Shown here: positions 49,845-64,000 of the stretch, piece by piece | How the letters are laid out: each line of letters begins with the position of its first letter | Numbering within the stretch: the first letter of the stretch is position 1 | Assembly (NCBI GenBank): GCA_961205875.1 | Contig: OY540816.1 | Span: 23,632,701 to 23,696,700 of the forward strand | Source of the DNA: Sialis fuliginosa | Lineage: Eukaryota; Arthropoda; Insecta; Megaloptera; Sialidae | Length of the DNA stretch: 64,000 nucleotides | Direction of reading: 5' to 3' | Notes under the pieces: generated by a model | Databases searched by the model: none | Told to the model about the DNA's origin: nothing | The model's input: only the letters and a program-made list of their open reading frames with translations | Program-made: the position numbers and the translations under genes

Positions 49845-50622
49845 TCCTTCTTTCTTTGCAAGCAAATGAAACACGAATAAGAATAAAATAAAAATTAATA
49901 ACATTTAAAATACCTATTTATAATTTTTAATAATAAAATAAAATTGTAATTAAACTATATTATTAAGACCCTTGTGTTATAGAATATTAAGGAATTTGGT
50001 GGTGAACATGTACTTTTATTACCCCACTATCAATTGTTTTATTTATTTTATTTATTTATATTTTATTTATTTTATTATATCGACATACAAACGTAAAATA
50101 ACATGAATTGCATTTTTATCATAATATAACTCGTAAAACAAGGTATACACAATAATGGATACTGTATTTCATGGGTGCCGGGAGGGGGGGTGCAAGGAGG
50201 TGCACTTGTACCCCCCTGGCAAAAAAGAAAAAACTAAAAAAATTAAGAAATACAATTTTTATTTTAAAATTCAGATCAGAATATAAAAGTGAGAACCTTT
50301 TTTTTTTTAGTCATGCTAAATGCAACATAAGTTTATTATTACAAAATTATTATTATTTTTTAATTTTTTTAAAATTATTTTATATGTAATTTAATTTTAT
50401 TTAGGTACCTACATGCACCCCACTGAAAGAAATTCTGCCGGCGCCCATGCTGTATTTATTTATCTTTGGTCGTGTCTTCCTGGAATAGCAAAAGCAAGAA
50501 TAATAATATACTTATTATACTTTATAATCCTTTATTTATATTTTTATAATTTTTTTATGACTTAACTTAAGTACTTAACATATTTTTTTAAGACGTTCTA
50601 TTTATTATTTTATATATTTATA
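49845..50622. other. Intergenic between GH1 genes C and D
   Basis: AT-rich spacer. At about 50171 a G-rich patch (ggtgccgggaggggggg) precedes an A-rich stretch, and ctgccggcgcccatgctgta near 50438 is its inverted partner (cagcatgggcgccggcag), suggesting a small transposon remnant. No gene seen. Confidence 0.4.
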
Positions 50623-53600
50623 TCAGTTTTGTATAACTTCATAGTTATTAAACAAAATATCGTTTTCATCTTCAAATTCTAAATTTGTCACTTGCCTCGT
50701 TTCTATAATTTTTTTATAATTATAAAAAGACGCCCTTGGGGTCCTTGTTTTGTTTGGGCTTTTAAAATCAACGTGGACAAGTCCAAATCTTTCTCTAAAA
50801 ATAATCAAGGGATAAAAATATTTCTAGAAAAAAAATTACTAATAGAAAATTGAGTGCTCTACAAAAAAGGTTCTATACAATTTTCACGTAACATGCGTCA
50901 TTCTTGAGAAATTTTGAAAAAACAGAAGCAACTAAAAAAATATCGACAAATTTTTATTACTTACGTAAATCCGACCATCCATTCAAAGTTATCCATCAAC
51001 GTCCAAGCAGTATACGACGTAACATTTACCTTATCGATGTGTATCGACTCTAACAGAGCTGTCAAATACCCCTACAATGAATCAAATACTTATCAAGGTT
51101 CGTATCTATGATGGAAGTTTCGCGTTTCCACACCAGATGGCAGCACACGTATACTTTCCAAGTTACGAGATCTAATATACACATTACACATACTCACATT
51201 GTAGTACTTTATTTTGTCGGTATCGTTCATAGCGTGTTCAGACATTCCATTTTCCGTGACGATCACTTCCGGTTTGTTATACCGGATGTCGATGGTTTTC
51301 AGGATATTTCTGAGCGCAAAGGGGGTTATGTATAACCAGGAAGAATTCGTACGCGGCCAGTTTGTTCCTGGTTGTTCCCGAACTCCGTGATCTGTGTTGA
51401 CAGATGGCTAGAAAAACATTCCCAAAAATTGACAATTTTTTTACCCATTTCCCCTAAACCCCTTTTTAATGTAAAATCTATCTATCTACAAAATTTTGTT
51501 TTTATTTTAAATACATACAGTATTAGATAATTTAAAATTATCCGAACACAATCTTGCCGTATAAGAATTAAGTCCTATATAATCCAAAGTCCCCTTGATT
51601 AAATTCTTCTCTTCCGGAGTAAAAACCGGAAGTCTCGACCTTGCAAAACCTTGATGCTTGCTCTGTAGAGCAATGTTCTTCTTCATACTCTCCGGGTAGT
51701 CGCCGAAGTGCAAGGGATCGACCCACCAACCAAACTAGCGCAAAAAGGGTAAATTCAGAAAACTTTGAAAATTTGAAAATAATTATAATAATACCAGAAA
51801 TTCGAACCTCCGGGTTGCTGCTTCTATATCAGAAGAATTATTACTATTCTTTGGTCCAAACCAGTGAGAATTGAGTGCCATGCTGAGCTTACCTGAACAA
51901 AATTAATAACTTTATTTATTTTTGTCCGACTGTCTGTCTTCAATTTTTCTATATATATGCATATGGGGTATCAAAATACGCGTCTTGTTGAGGAGGTTTC
52001 AAAAATATATACCCTAAAAAAAATTAAAAACTAAGTACATTTTTCCACGCTTAAAAAACTGATAAAACTTATGAAAACAGAAAAAATAAATATTTTCATT
52101 CATATTGGTGCGTACGAGGAACACTTTACTACCTTTATTTGAGTTTGAGATAAACTATAGATAACTATCATTTATGAAAACGGGCATTAAAGGTAAGGTA
52201 TTAAATTTTTGCTTCCTTTTATTAATAAAATCCACTGTACCATGTTGTTTGTGTCGATATTCTTTATTGTACATCCTCCAGACTCTAGCGTGAGCCAGGA
52301 TGAGAGTGTGCCCACATAAGTACCCGCCTATCCCCGGGTTACTAATTAGGGGGGCCTTGGTAGCCGTGTCGTAACCGTTCAGACAAATCTGTTCTGGTTC
52401 GTTTATAGTCGTCCATATTTTAACCCTATCTCCGTATGTCTCGAATAATATTCTTGCGTAATCGAGGAAAATATCTGCCAAGTTGGGGTTCACCCAACCA
52501 CCGATTTTCTAAAAAAAAATATTTTTTAACATTTCCAAATATAAAAAAAACACAGTTAAAATTCTGATTTTTCTAAAAAAATACGTTATTTGTTTATCAA
52601 TTGTTTCCCATAAAACATTCAAAAAAACCCAAATTGAGTCTTTCCTATGATTGAACTATAAACAGAAGTCTTACCTTGTAAAAAATAACTTTTTTTTTAT
52701 TAAATACGAATTTTTTTTTTTTAAATATTAACCTCTCACATACCTGAAGATTCAACGGTAAATCCCAATGGTACATCGTTACAGAGGGCTCTATCCCCTC
52801 TTTAAGAAGAGCGTCTATGAGATCGTTGTAATACTTGATCCCAGCGGGGTTAACCTTGTTAGAGTATCCTGTAGGAAGGATACGGGGCCAGGATATAGAG
52901 AACCTGTACGTCTCAGCTCCTAAGATCTTCATCAGCTCTATGTCCTCCATATACCGATGGTACGAATCGCATGCCACGTCTCCGTTAGAACGATCCTTAA
53001 TCTGATTTTGATGATGGTGGGTTAAATCATCCCATATACTTTCTCCTTTTCCTGTATATATATTTTTATTTATTGTCTATCTTTTTTTAGTATTAAAATT
53101 GTGTATTAAGAATCTTTTAAATATTAACAACTAGATGTTACCCGCGATTTCGTTCGCGTGGAATTTAGGTTAGGTGGAGCAGTTAAACAGAAAAACAGGC
53201 GATTTTTTTTCTGAAGTCTTCATTCACGGCATTAAATAGTACTGTATTTTCTCTTTAATATCATAATAATAAAAAAAATATAAAAGTGCAAATTTGACAA
53301 AAATATAACAAAAATTTTAAACTAGTGTATCTTGGCGAAAAAAAATCGTACAGTGAATTGTAAAAAATCATTTTAAAAGGGAAATATAGTTCTATTCAAT
53401 TTCATGGACATCTTTAGAAAAAAATTAAATATAGCCTTTTTAGCAGTTGTAAAAAAACTATATTTGTTAACGACCCTCAATTTTTTAAATATGCGTAATT
53501 TAAAAATTGATTATATAATAAAATTTACCATATTTATTCCAGGCTCCTTCTATCTGATAAGCAGCTGTACTAACTCCAAGTTTAAAATTAGCAGGAAATG

Positions 53601-53723
53601 TGAAATTATTTTTTTGTGCAATTGCCGAACTAAAATTATCAAAATTTAATCTATTATTTTTAAAATTATAATTTTTTTAAAAATAAATACTTACGAAAAG
53701 AACAAAATTATAATTATATTCAT
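50623..53723 (-). CDS. GH1 beta-glucosidase/myrosinase-like, gene D
   Basis: Secreted family-1 glycosidase, 502 residues. Exons: 53723-53695, 53629-53529, 53051-52744, 52508-52241, 51892-51795, 51734-51519, 51407-51198, 51071-50965 and 50794-50623. Clear signal peptide [15 protein letters not shown]. Motifs: [21 protein letters not shown] with acid/base Glu183, VIVTENG with nucleophile Glu392, DNFEW and GFTERFG; a canonical, probably active enzyme. The C-terminal exon is the longest of the five and acidic ([11 protein letters not shown]). Exon 3 is almost the same as that of gene E, marking D and E as sisters. A Helitron end lies in intron 2. Confidence 0.94.
53131..53160 (-). mobile_element. 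Helitron-like 3' end (minus strand)
   Basis: On the minus strand: cgcgaacgaaatcgcg hairpin, gggtaacat, then CTAG followed by T (CTAG at 53131-53134). It has the same structure as the ends at 3434-3464 and 62191-62218. It lies in intron 2 of GH1 gene D. Confidence 0.65.
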
Positions 53724-54519
53724 TTTCAATCAACCAGTTACAAAAATATTACACAAACTGGATGATTTGTATTAAATCCATTAATTTATATCAGTTATGA
53801 TTTTTCTTTGATATGAAATATACAATTCATAAAAATCAATTCAACAAAGTTGCCTTTGTATTGTATCAATGATAAAAATTAATTGCGTTATATGGAATAT
53901 TTCTATCTGAATTAAATAATCTCTATAATTAATTAATATAATTGAAAAATTAAATAACAAATAATATTTATATCTACTTCAAACTTTTATAAACACTTTG
54001 ACCATCAACACGGTCAAATTAACGCAGAAGTCTAGATCCAATACTAAAAAGCGTTTATAAAATTACACTTACTTACACCCAGAAGCCAAGATCTATATCT
54101 GATCACCGTGGAAGACTCAAAACTTGTACTTTTTAGTATTTATAATAATCATGAAAAAACTTAAGATTCTAAAACGTAAGTACACGTTTTGAGGTTTTTA
54201 AAATCATGTAGGGCTATTATACCAATCACATATGTGTGTTTGTCTATCAGTCTGTCGGTCTGTGAAAGCTTTATAGCCAAATTGATGAAATTTTAAATTG
54301 TTTTATTTTGGAATTTGATTATTATTTAATTATTTTTGAAACAGTGTACAATAGAAAAAAAAGTTTTGAATAAAAGTTGTAGAAAATATAATTATCTATA
54401 TTTTATATTATAACCATTTTCAAAGAATTCGTTCCTGTAAAATAAAGTATAAAAAAAATCTTGTGGTTCAACAGAAGTTTATTTTTTTAATAATACATTT
54501 TTTTATTTATTTAAAATAT
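53724..54519. other. Intergenic between GH1 genes D and E
   Basis: No gene seen. At 54000-54130 acacccagaagccaagatct and gatcaccgtggaagac match the small retroelement-like family of 20942-21139 and 60905-61116 (rearranged copy). A 'gtctgtcggtctgtgaa' remnant lies near 54250. Confidence 0.5.
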
Positions 54520-58327
<3,808 letters not shown>

Positions 58328-58518
58328 TCTGATAAAACAATTCAATATTGAATAACGCATTGAAATTTATATAATATTATACATACATGTATTGATTTTT
58401 TATTTCTTTTCTAGTGGCTTACAATATGCTTCTTTTTGTAATCAATGCATGCTCTTGTTATTTTCCTTTGACATATTATATCAACGTTTGCTTTGTATAT
58501 ATTTTTTTAGCTGTCATA

Positions 58519-58973
58519 CAGGGTGTTCCACGAAAAAGTGTCATTTACAAACGGATGCCGTTATTGAAAAAACAAAAATAGGGTTGAAAAGAAGAAATTC
58601 TGCAGTTTTTAATGGGTATTATTAAAATTAAATAAAAATAATAATTTTATTGATCAAAAATATCCTAAAATTATCAATAATTCTGTTAAAAATTATTTTA
58701 ATGTATTTACATTTTAGTGTAGTTTCAATCTTAACTTTTATGTTTTCTGTATTTAATACGAAACCCCCTCCCTACAAGAACTGCCATACATACACTTTTA
58801 CTCTAGAAAAGAAGCACTTTTCAAGAGTAAAAGTCACATTTATTTATTTTAACGCTTCTATAAAATTGCAGATTGTCTTCTTTTCAACGATATTTTTGTT
58901 TTTTCAATAACTGCATCCATTTGTAAATGACAGTTAGTTAGTTTAAGCAAACAACTTCCCGTGGGACACCCTG
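58519..58973. mobile_element. MITE with 'cagggtgttccacg' ends
   Basis: The left end cagggtgttccacg matches the reverse complement of the right end cgtgggacaccctg. Inner arms (catttacaaacggatgccgt... / ...gcatccatttgtaaatg) extend the inverted repeat. It is non-coding and lies just upstream of GH1 gene E. Confidence 0.75.
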
Positions 58974-60904
58974 TATATAGCCAATTATAATTATAATTGC
59001 ATAAATATGTTCTATTATCTTATTATATAGTTTAAAAAGTTTTAATCCACTTCTAACTTATGATAAGATACGTTTAAGTCATTTATACCACATTATCTTT
59101 ACAATTTTAATAACTACAAAGTACACACACCTACATATTTTAAATTTTTTCTAAAAATATTCATAGGAAAAGGGTAATATTAATAAAAATACAATTTTGT
59201 AGCTTTGTAACATTGCAATAGTTTCTGAAGATTGAAATTTTATTAATTTTTGGTGAAGTTATGAGGTAATAAAACAAATAAACAAAAATGCAAATTTCAA
59301 AAATGAGTATAGAGTTAAAAATACTTTTAACGCAAATATATCGTGACTGAAGGGTTAAAATCAAAAAGTCATATTGCATTTTTTGTTGCATTTTAGGAGA
59401 CCTATCAAAAGACACCCCACTTAATGGATTAAGTGAATTTTTTTTTTAAATATACTTTTCAATCTATAGAAAGGGGGTCCATAAAAATTGTTTTTTTGTC
59501 TATATACCAAATTTCATTTTAATCGGTATAAAATTTATATAGACAGACGGACGGACGGACAGAACGAAACTATAAGGGTTCCTAATTTTATACAGGACAC
59601 TAAAAAAGGTGATATTACTTTATATTGCTTCATTTACGCGATTTTTTCATGGAACCAATTAACCGCGTAAAACGAGGTATCACTGTAATTCAAACCATCC
59701 GCATCAAACAAATAATTAATCAGATTCACAAACAAATCAAAATAATGTCGAAACCAATCTGTTATATAAACCAACAATTAAAAAATAAATAAAATAAAAA
59801 TCATGGCTAATTAAAAACGGATGTACGAAAAAATATATATAGTTTACCTCTTCAGGAAGACCATAATTAAAAAAACACAAGCAATTATATAACTGAGCAA
59901 ACTGAAGATGGGAAAAAACGTCATGACATTGTCTTATTAAAAAAACAACGAAATTGGACCGAAATCGAAAGAGATATATTTCAATCATTTCTTTTTTACT
60001 ATAGCGGAATACGGAAGGTAGATATTAAATTGCGAGTGTGTATACGTATGTGTGTGTGTGTGTGTGTGTGATGAAATTCTTACACTGTAATGAGAACGGT
60101 GTTAAGTATAATATTCATATGCATTATTTTGGTATGCATGTATGTACATACAATTAATAATTAAATGTAACAATTTTGATCAAAATATTTGTGAATGTTC
60201 GTATCTGCTACATATAAAGTTAGGTTTCCTAGTTATAACAATGCATGGGCGCATCTAATAATTATTTAAAGAGGGGGCGGTTTCTAAAATTCCAAAAAAG
60301 GAATATGTACTAGCAACAGTATTGTGTTGTAAATTTTATTATATCTACTTTGTGTTTTTGGGGGTCAAAGCGGACATTTCCACTTATAGTGATTTAAAAC
60401 ATAAAAATCAAATATATTTTTTGTTTGATAGACTTGTCTCTATCATATTTCCTAAAATCAGACATTTATATTAATAAAAAACAAAATGGTGGACATGTAA
60501 AAAAAAATTGCAAAAATCGTGTTTTTTTTTTCGTTGAAAATCGAGAAAAAAATAAGAAATCGTTAATAAAAATAAATCATTTTTGGTAATACGATAACTA
60601 TTAGTGTGTAGAACAACGTGTTAAAATTATAGCCCGATTGGTTGACTAGAATTTCGTTTCTGCTTCCCACCAACCGAAAAAAAAGTAGTTTCGAGAAAAA
60701 CGCAAGATGTTACACTATATTCTATGTGCTATAACTTCGTAAATACAGTCTACAAATTCCACAGTATACTCTCAATATATTTTACTTTCAAAATATCTAA
60801 AAAAAAATTGAAAATTTAAAGTCACCACACCGCAATACTGCCTTAAACAAGAATCCAACACTGGAGTATGATCAGTACCTTATCACTCTAGTAATATTAT
60901 ATCT
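58974..60904. other. Repeat-rich, no gene seen
   Basis: Contains an inverted copy of the 'agggttcc' family (about 59200-59590, with cgtgactgaagggttaaaat), a transposon end at 59625-59695 (ggaaccaattaaccgcgtaa ... gaggtatcactg, like a Tigger/pogo terminus), a (TG)n microsatellite at about 60049-60070, and a fragment of the GGTACTGG MITE at 60840-60890. Confidence 0.55.
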
Positions 60905-61116
60905 ATAGTATGTTAACTATACAAGTATTGAGGCTTCCGCGGTGATCTTGATATGGATCTTGGCTTCTGGGTATAAGCCGCGTCAGTTTGGTCATGTTTT
61001 CGGCCAATGTTTCGTCACACATTGCAGTGGACATCTTCAGGACTCTTCTAAAAGTGCAACACGACCAAATCGACGCGACTTGCACCCAGAAGCCAAGATC
61101 CATAGTACGTTAACTA
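60905..61116 (-). mobile_element. Short retroelement-like insertion with target duplications, copy B
   Basis: Flanked by atagtatgttaacta (60905-60919) and atagtacgttaacta (61102-61116). The body is the same family as 20942-21139 but with its centre inverted. The minus strand reads cctgaagatgtccac...gtgacgaaacattggcc, with an intact hammerhead-type core CTGAAGA ... GAAA. Confidence 0.65.
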
Positions 61117-61512
61117 AATCAGGAAATGGTCAAAGTGCCAGTTTATCGAAATAAGAAGTAAATTAACCGGTAACACGAACTATAGATACCGAAAAAAAAT
61201 CACCAGGAGACATTTATATATTCAACATGTAAAAGTAATAACGGATAAGAAATAATAATGATAAAACAATTAACGATGGGAACGGAAGCGGAGTAACATC
61301 GCTCTCTTCCACATCCGTGTATGCGAAAAAACACAAACACACAACTATAATAGTAAAGAGACTTCTTCTACTTTTAACTGTCTATTGAATATACCTACTG
61401 GTTACACAATCGGCCGACAGATGCCACCGTTCACTAATTGTTGTAACACACACACACACACGTCTGAAGATAGTCGCATGTGTCACACCATGTCTACCAA
61501 ATTACGGAATAA

Positions 61513-61870
61513 GGGTACTGGCACCAGTCTTGGCAAGCACCCCAGTAATGGCAAATTTTTAATTAAATGTACTGAATTAGAAATATGTGTTGATATTTGA
61601 TTAGTACCATTTCTGAATATTAATCTATATACATTTAACTGTCTTACAGCGTGATTTGATCACATGAGGCCAATAGCTGTCAAAATGGTGGACATTTAAA
61701 CTAATTTATTTATTAATTATTATATTATCATAGAAACTGCTTTACATTGTTTCAAATTTGACGATTCTTTCTTTTATATCTTTTGTGTCGTAGTACTTAT
61801 CATTAGCAAGTGTCCATCACTGCGTGCTCATTACTGATTTTACTTTATCCATTACTGGAGAAAAAACATA
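61513..61870. mobile_element. Partial, rearranged copy of the GGTACTGG MITE
   Basis: Starts with ggtactggcaccagtcttgg and ends near ccattactggagaaaaaaca. The interior (aatggtggacatttaaacta, atcatagaaactgctttaca) is the reverse complement of the copy at 31077-31479. Confidence 0.65.
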
Positions 61871-62184
61871 AACAAAATAAAAGGCTACAATTAAAAAAAA
61901 AAACTATATTTGCGGACTTTGGTTAATAAATTGATTAAATAAAGAGTTACTTGTTTTATTAGTAACACGAATTCATGATAATTACAAAAGTCCATGATCA
62001 GATTCTGATAAAATTTATATGGGACTACCTCAGGAGTGTACTCTTTCAAACAAAACAAAAATCGTCCAAATCGATTCATATTTGTCGGAGCTATGCCCAA
62101 ACATACAAAAGAAAACATCTGTCAAGTAAATGCACAGTGCTGTTTTAACGATTAATAACATAAATCTGCATAACCTAACCTGTA

Positions 62185-62218
62185 TTATACGCGGACGAAG
62201 TCGCGGGTAACAGCTAGT
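62185..62218 (+). mobile_element. Helitron-like 3' end
   Basis: cgcggacgaagtcgcg hairpin, ggtaacag, CTAG (62214-62217), then T. It is the best-kept of the three ends in the window. Confidence 0.7.
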
Positions 62219-64000
62219 ATAAATTTTCTATTACAATAATCACTCCAACCTATGACAGGTATTATCTAGAAACAATACATAATGTAACTTAATTCTAAAA
62301 CAATTGAAGATGGTGATTTTTTTTTTAAATAATAAATAAACAAAAAACACAAGACGCCTACGTTTTTTTATTGTCTTCTGTATGACAACGCCATTTCTCG
62401 ATGTTTATCTTCAATAATATAAGATAATAGTTCGCCTACGCTACTTTCTCCCGGCGAGATTTGAACCCAGGACACCCACTGTGAAGGTCGTGACCGTTTG
62501 ATAATATTTTTATTACATTCACAATTTGTTTTTGTTGAAAAATCAACGGTAAAATAATAATTTAGTTCTGTCTTAGGCAAAATAATGAATGCACAATTAG
62601 TGTTCTGTACCATCAGTCCTCAAGGATAAAAGTTCTTCCTTACATCGTGCTAAATATTTTTTGTGAAAAACTTTTTCTCTTAAATCAACGAGAGTTACAA
62701 GTAAATAATAATTAATCGTGCTAGAATTTTTCAACCCTGGTAATTTTGGTTCAATCTACACCTAATTCTCAATGTTCATGATTTTTTTCTGATTTTTCTG
62801 AGCAATCCTTTTGTTGATAAACGAAAATTGTGAAAAAAAATGTATTTATTTATTTTAACGGAATTACACGTATTGAGGGTCCCTGAACCAAAAATATGAG
62901 ATGAAATACTAACAATAAGTCATATCCCTCCCCCCATCGCAAAAAGCTATCTACGCCACTGTTCCAAACAATATACATTGATGTAAGTATATATGTATAT
63001 TTTATTAGATTGGGCACAAATTTGAAAATGTAATTTTGTTATAGTTTCCACACTAATGCTAATATGGGAGCAGACAGAACTACAGTTGGTGAAACACTAG
63101 GTAATTCATGAACCTTGACACTATTGTCACTAAAATTGCGATAGTTATATTATGCTGGTAATACTGCATCTATTTATGCGAAAAATATAGATACTATATA
63201 AATTCAAAAATATTCAAAAAAAAAAACATCTGCCAAGTAAATGCACAGTGCTTCCTCGTGCTAAATTCTATATATATATTTACTATACCTGTTGGCTTCT
63301 GGTTATATCGGCCAACGTTTCTTCGCCCATTGCAGTGGACATCTTCAAGGCTTTCTATCATTTATACCAAGCCTAAACCCAAACCGAAGGCTAAAAGCTA
63401 GATTTTTAAAACTTTTTTTGTGGAGTAAGTTACATTAAGTTATGAATTATTATTATATATTTCTAAATATACCTTAATACGGCCCTGCAGACATGCGTGT
63501 ATACATTTTGTCCCATTTCTGTTACATTTTAAACAGTTTTATCTCTAGACGTAACGTGACAGAAATTACGATATTTTTTTGTTCAATGTATTTTTAATTT
63601 TTTAATTTGTATGCACTTTCGTGTCTCACTAAAATTTTTGTGGGTTAATTTAATTAAATATTAAACTTACTATGTCCTAAAAAAAATAAAAGAACTAGTT
63701 TTAAGATTTACATATTAGGTTTTTTGAATTGTCAAAAATCACGGAAGAAATTTAAAATGAATTCATTTCAGAAAAACATTTTATCATTATTTATATTGAG
63801 TGGGACGTTATAACTTCATGTGTCTGTCTGTCTGCGTGTCTGTCGAATGAATCCTTCTCACACGCATAACTCATGAACCACTTAATCGATATTAATGAAA
63901 CTTGGTTGAATGGTTGGGTTTGGCTTGAGGACGTGAAAATTTTATACAATCTTTTTTGTAGAGCATTCCCTTACAATTTGCTTTAAAAAAATCGACATTT
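62219..64000. other. Intergenic, no gene seen
   Basis: AT-rich. At about 63290-63365 ggccaacgtttcttcgccca and ttgcagtggacatcttcaag form a third, degraded copy of the hammerhead-like family (minus strand). Near 63820 a (gtct)n run and 'cacgcataactcatgaacc' mark an old dispersed repeat. Confidence 0.5.

Noticed and set aside
60049..60070. (TG)n tract as Z-DNA or regulatory element
   Set aside because: It is short and isolated in a gene-free region; an ordinary microsatellite.
61385..61600. 71-codon plus-strand frame
   Set aside because: It spans an (CA)n microsatellite and the start of a MITE; no protein family resemblance.

Overview
The window is nuclear DNA of an insect. It is strongly AT-rich, has spliceosomal introns with GT/AG borders, carries an atonal-type proneural bHLH gene, microsomal clan-4 cytochrome P450s and secreted family-1 glycosidases, and is full of degenerate transposons (Tigger/pogo-like, Helitron ends, Penelope-like, MITEs, foldback elements). 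A phytophagous insect is likely; a beetle fits well, but another order such as Hemiptera cannot be excluded from sequence alone.

Layout. (1) 1-28.9 kb: five clan-4 (CYP4-like) P450 genes, all on the + strand and head to tail. The first lacks its 5' exon, which lies outside the window. The last has a 1-bp frameshift in a poly-A run. Exon lengths are almost invariant between the copies (..., 186, 67, 127, ..., 418, ...), which shows tandem duplication. Between the second and third P450s lies one minus-strand, ten-exon gene (7532-12354) for a luciferase-superfamily acyl-CoA synthetase ending in the peroxisomal signal AKL. (2) 28.9-36.4 kb: repeat-rich intergenic DNA surrounding one single-exon gene of 124 codons (35030-35404), an Atonal/Amos-type bHLH factor with a close TATA box and a Hairy/E(spl)-type site. 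(3) 36.4-58.3 kb: five complete, minus-strand, nine-exon glycoside hydrolase family 1 genes (beta-glucosidase/myrosinase-like), each with a signal peptide; all internal exons have the same size or differ by a few codons. (4) 58.3-64 kb: no gene recognised, only transposon debris and microsatellites.

How the genes may work together: the P450s (ER), the acyl-CoA synthetase (peroxisome) and the secreted glucosidases are typical of handling plant chemicals or of making and activating defence glucosides. That functional link is inference from proximity only.

Most interesting points: the third GH1 copy (47231-49844) has the catalytic acid/base Glu changed to Gln, the same change that defines plant myrosinases, and has also lost the conserved E-W of the glucose-binding site, although the rest is intact and near-identical to its neighbour. 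An almost perfect hammerhead-ribozyme consensus sits at 19413-19457, and a related, slightly decayed one lies inside a Penelope-like insertion (27818-28657) whose 11-bp target duplication can be read off by comparison with the paralogous intron. A 155-bp satellite fills the last intron of the first GH1 gene. A near-perfect 746-bp palindrome lies in the first P450. Exon coordinates were worked out by hand from splice sites, reading frame and paralogue exon lengths; there is no transcript evidence.
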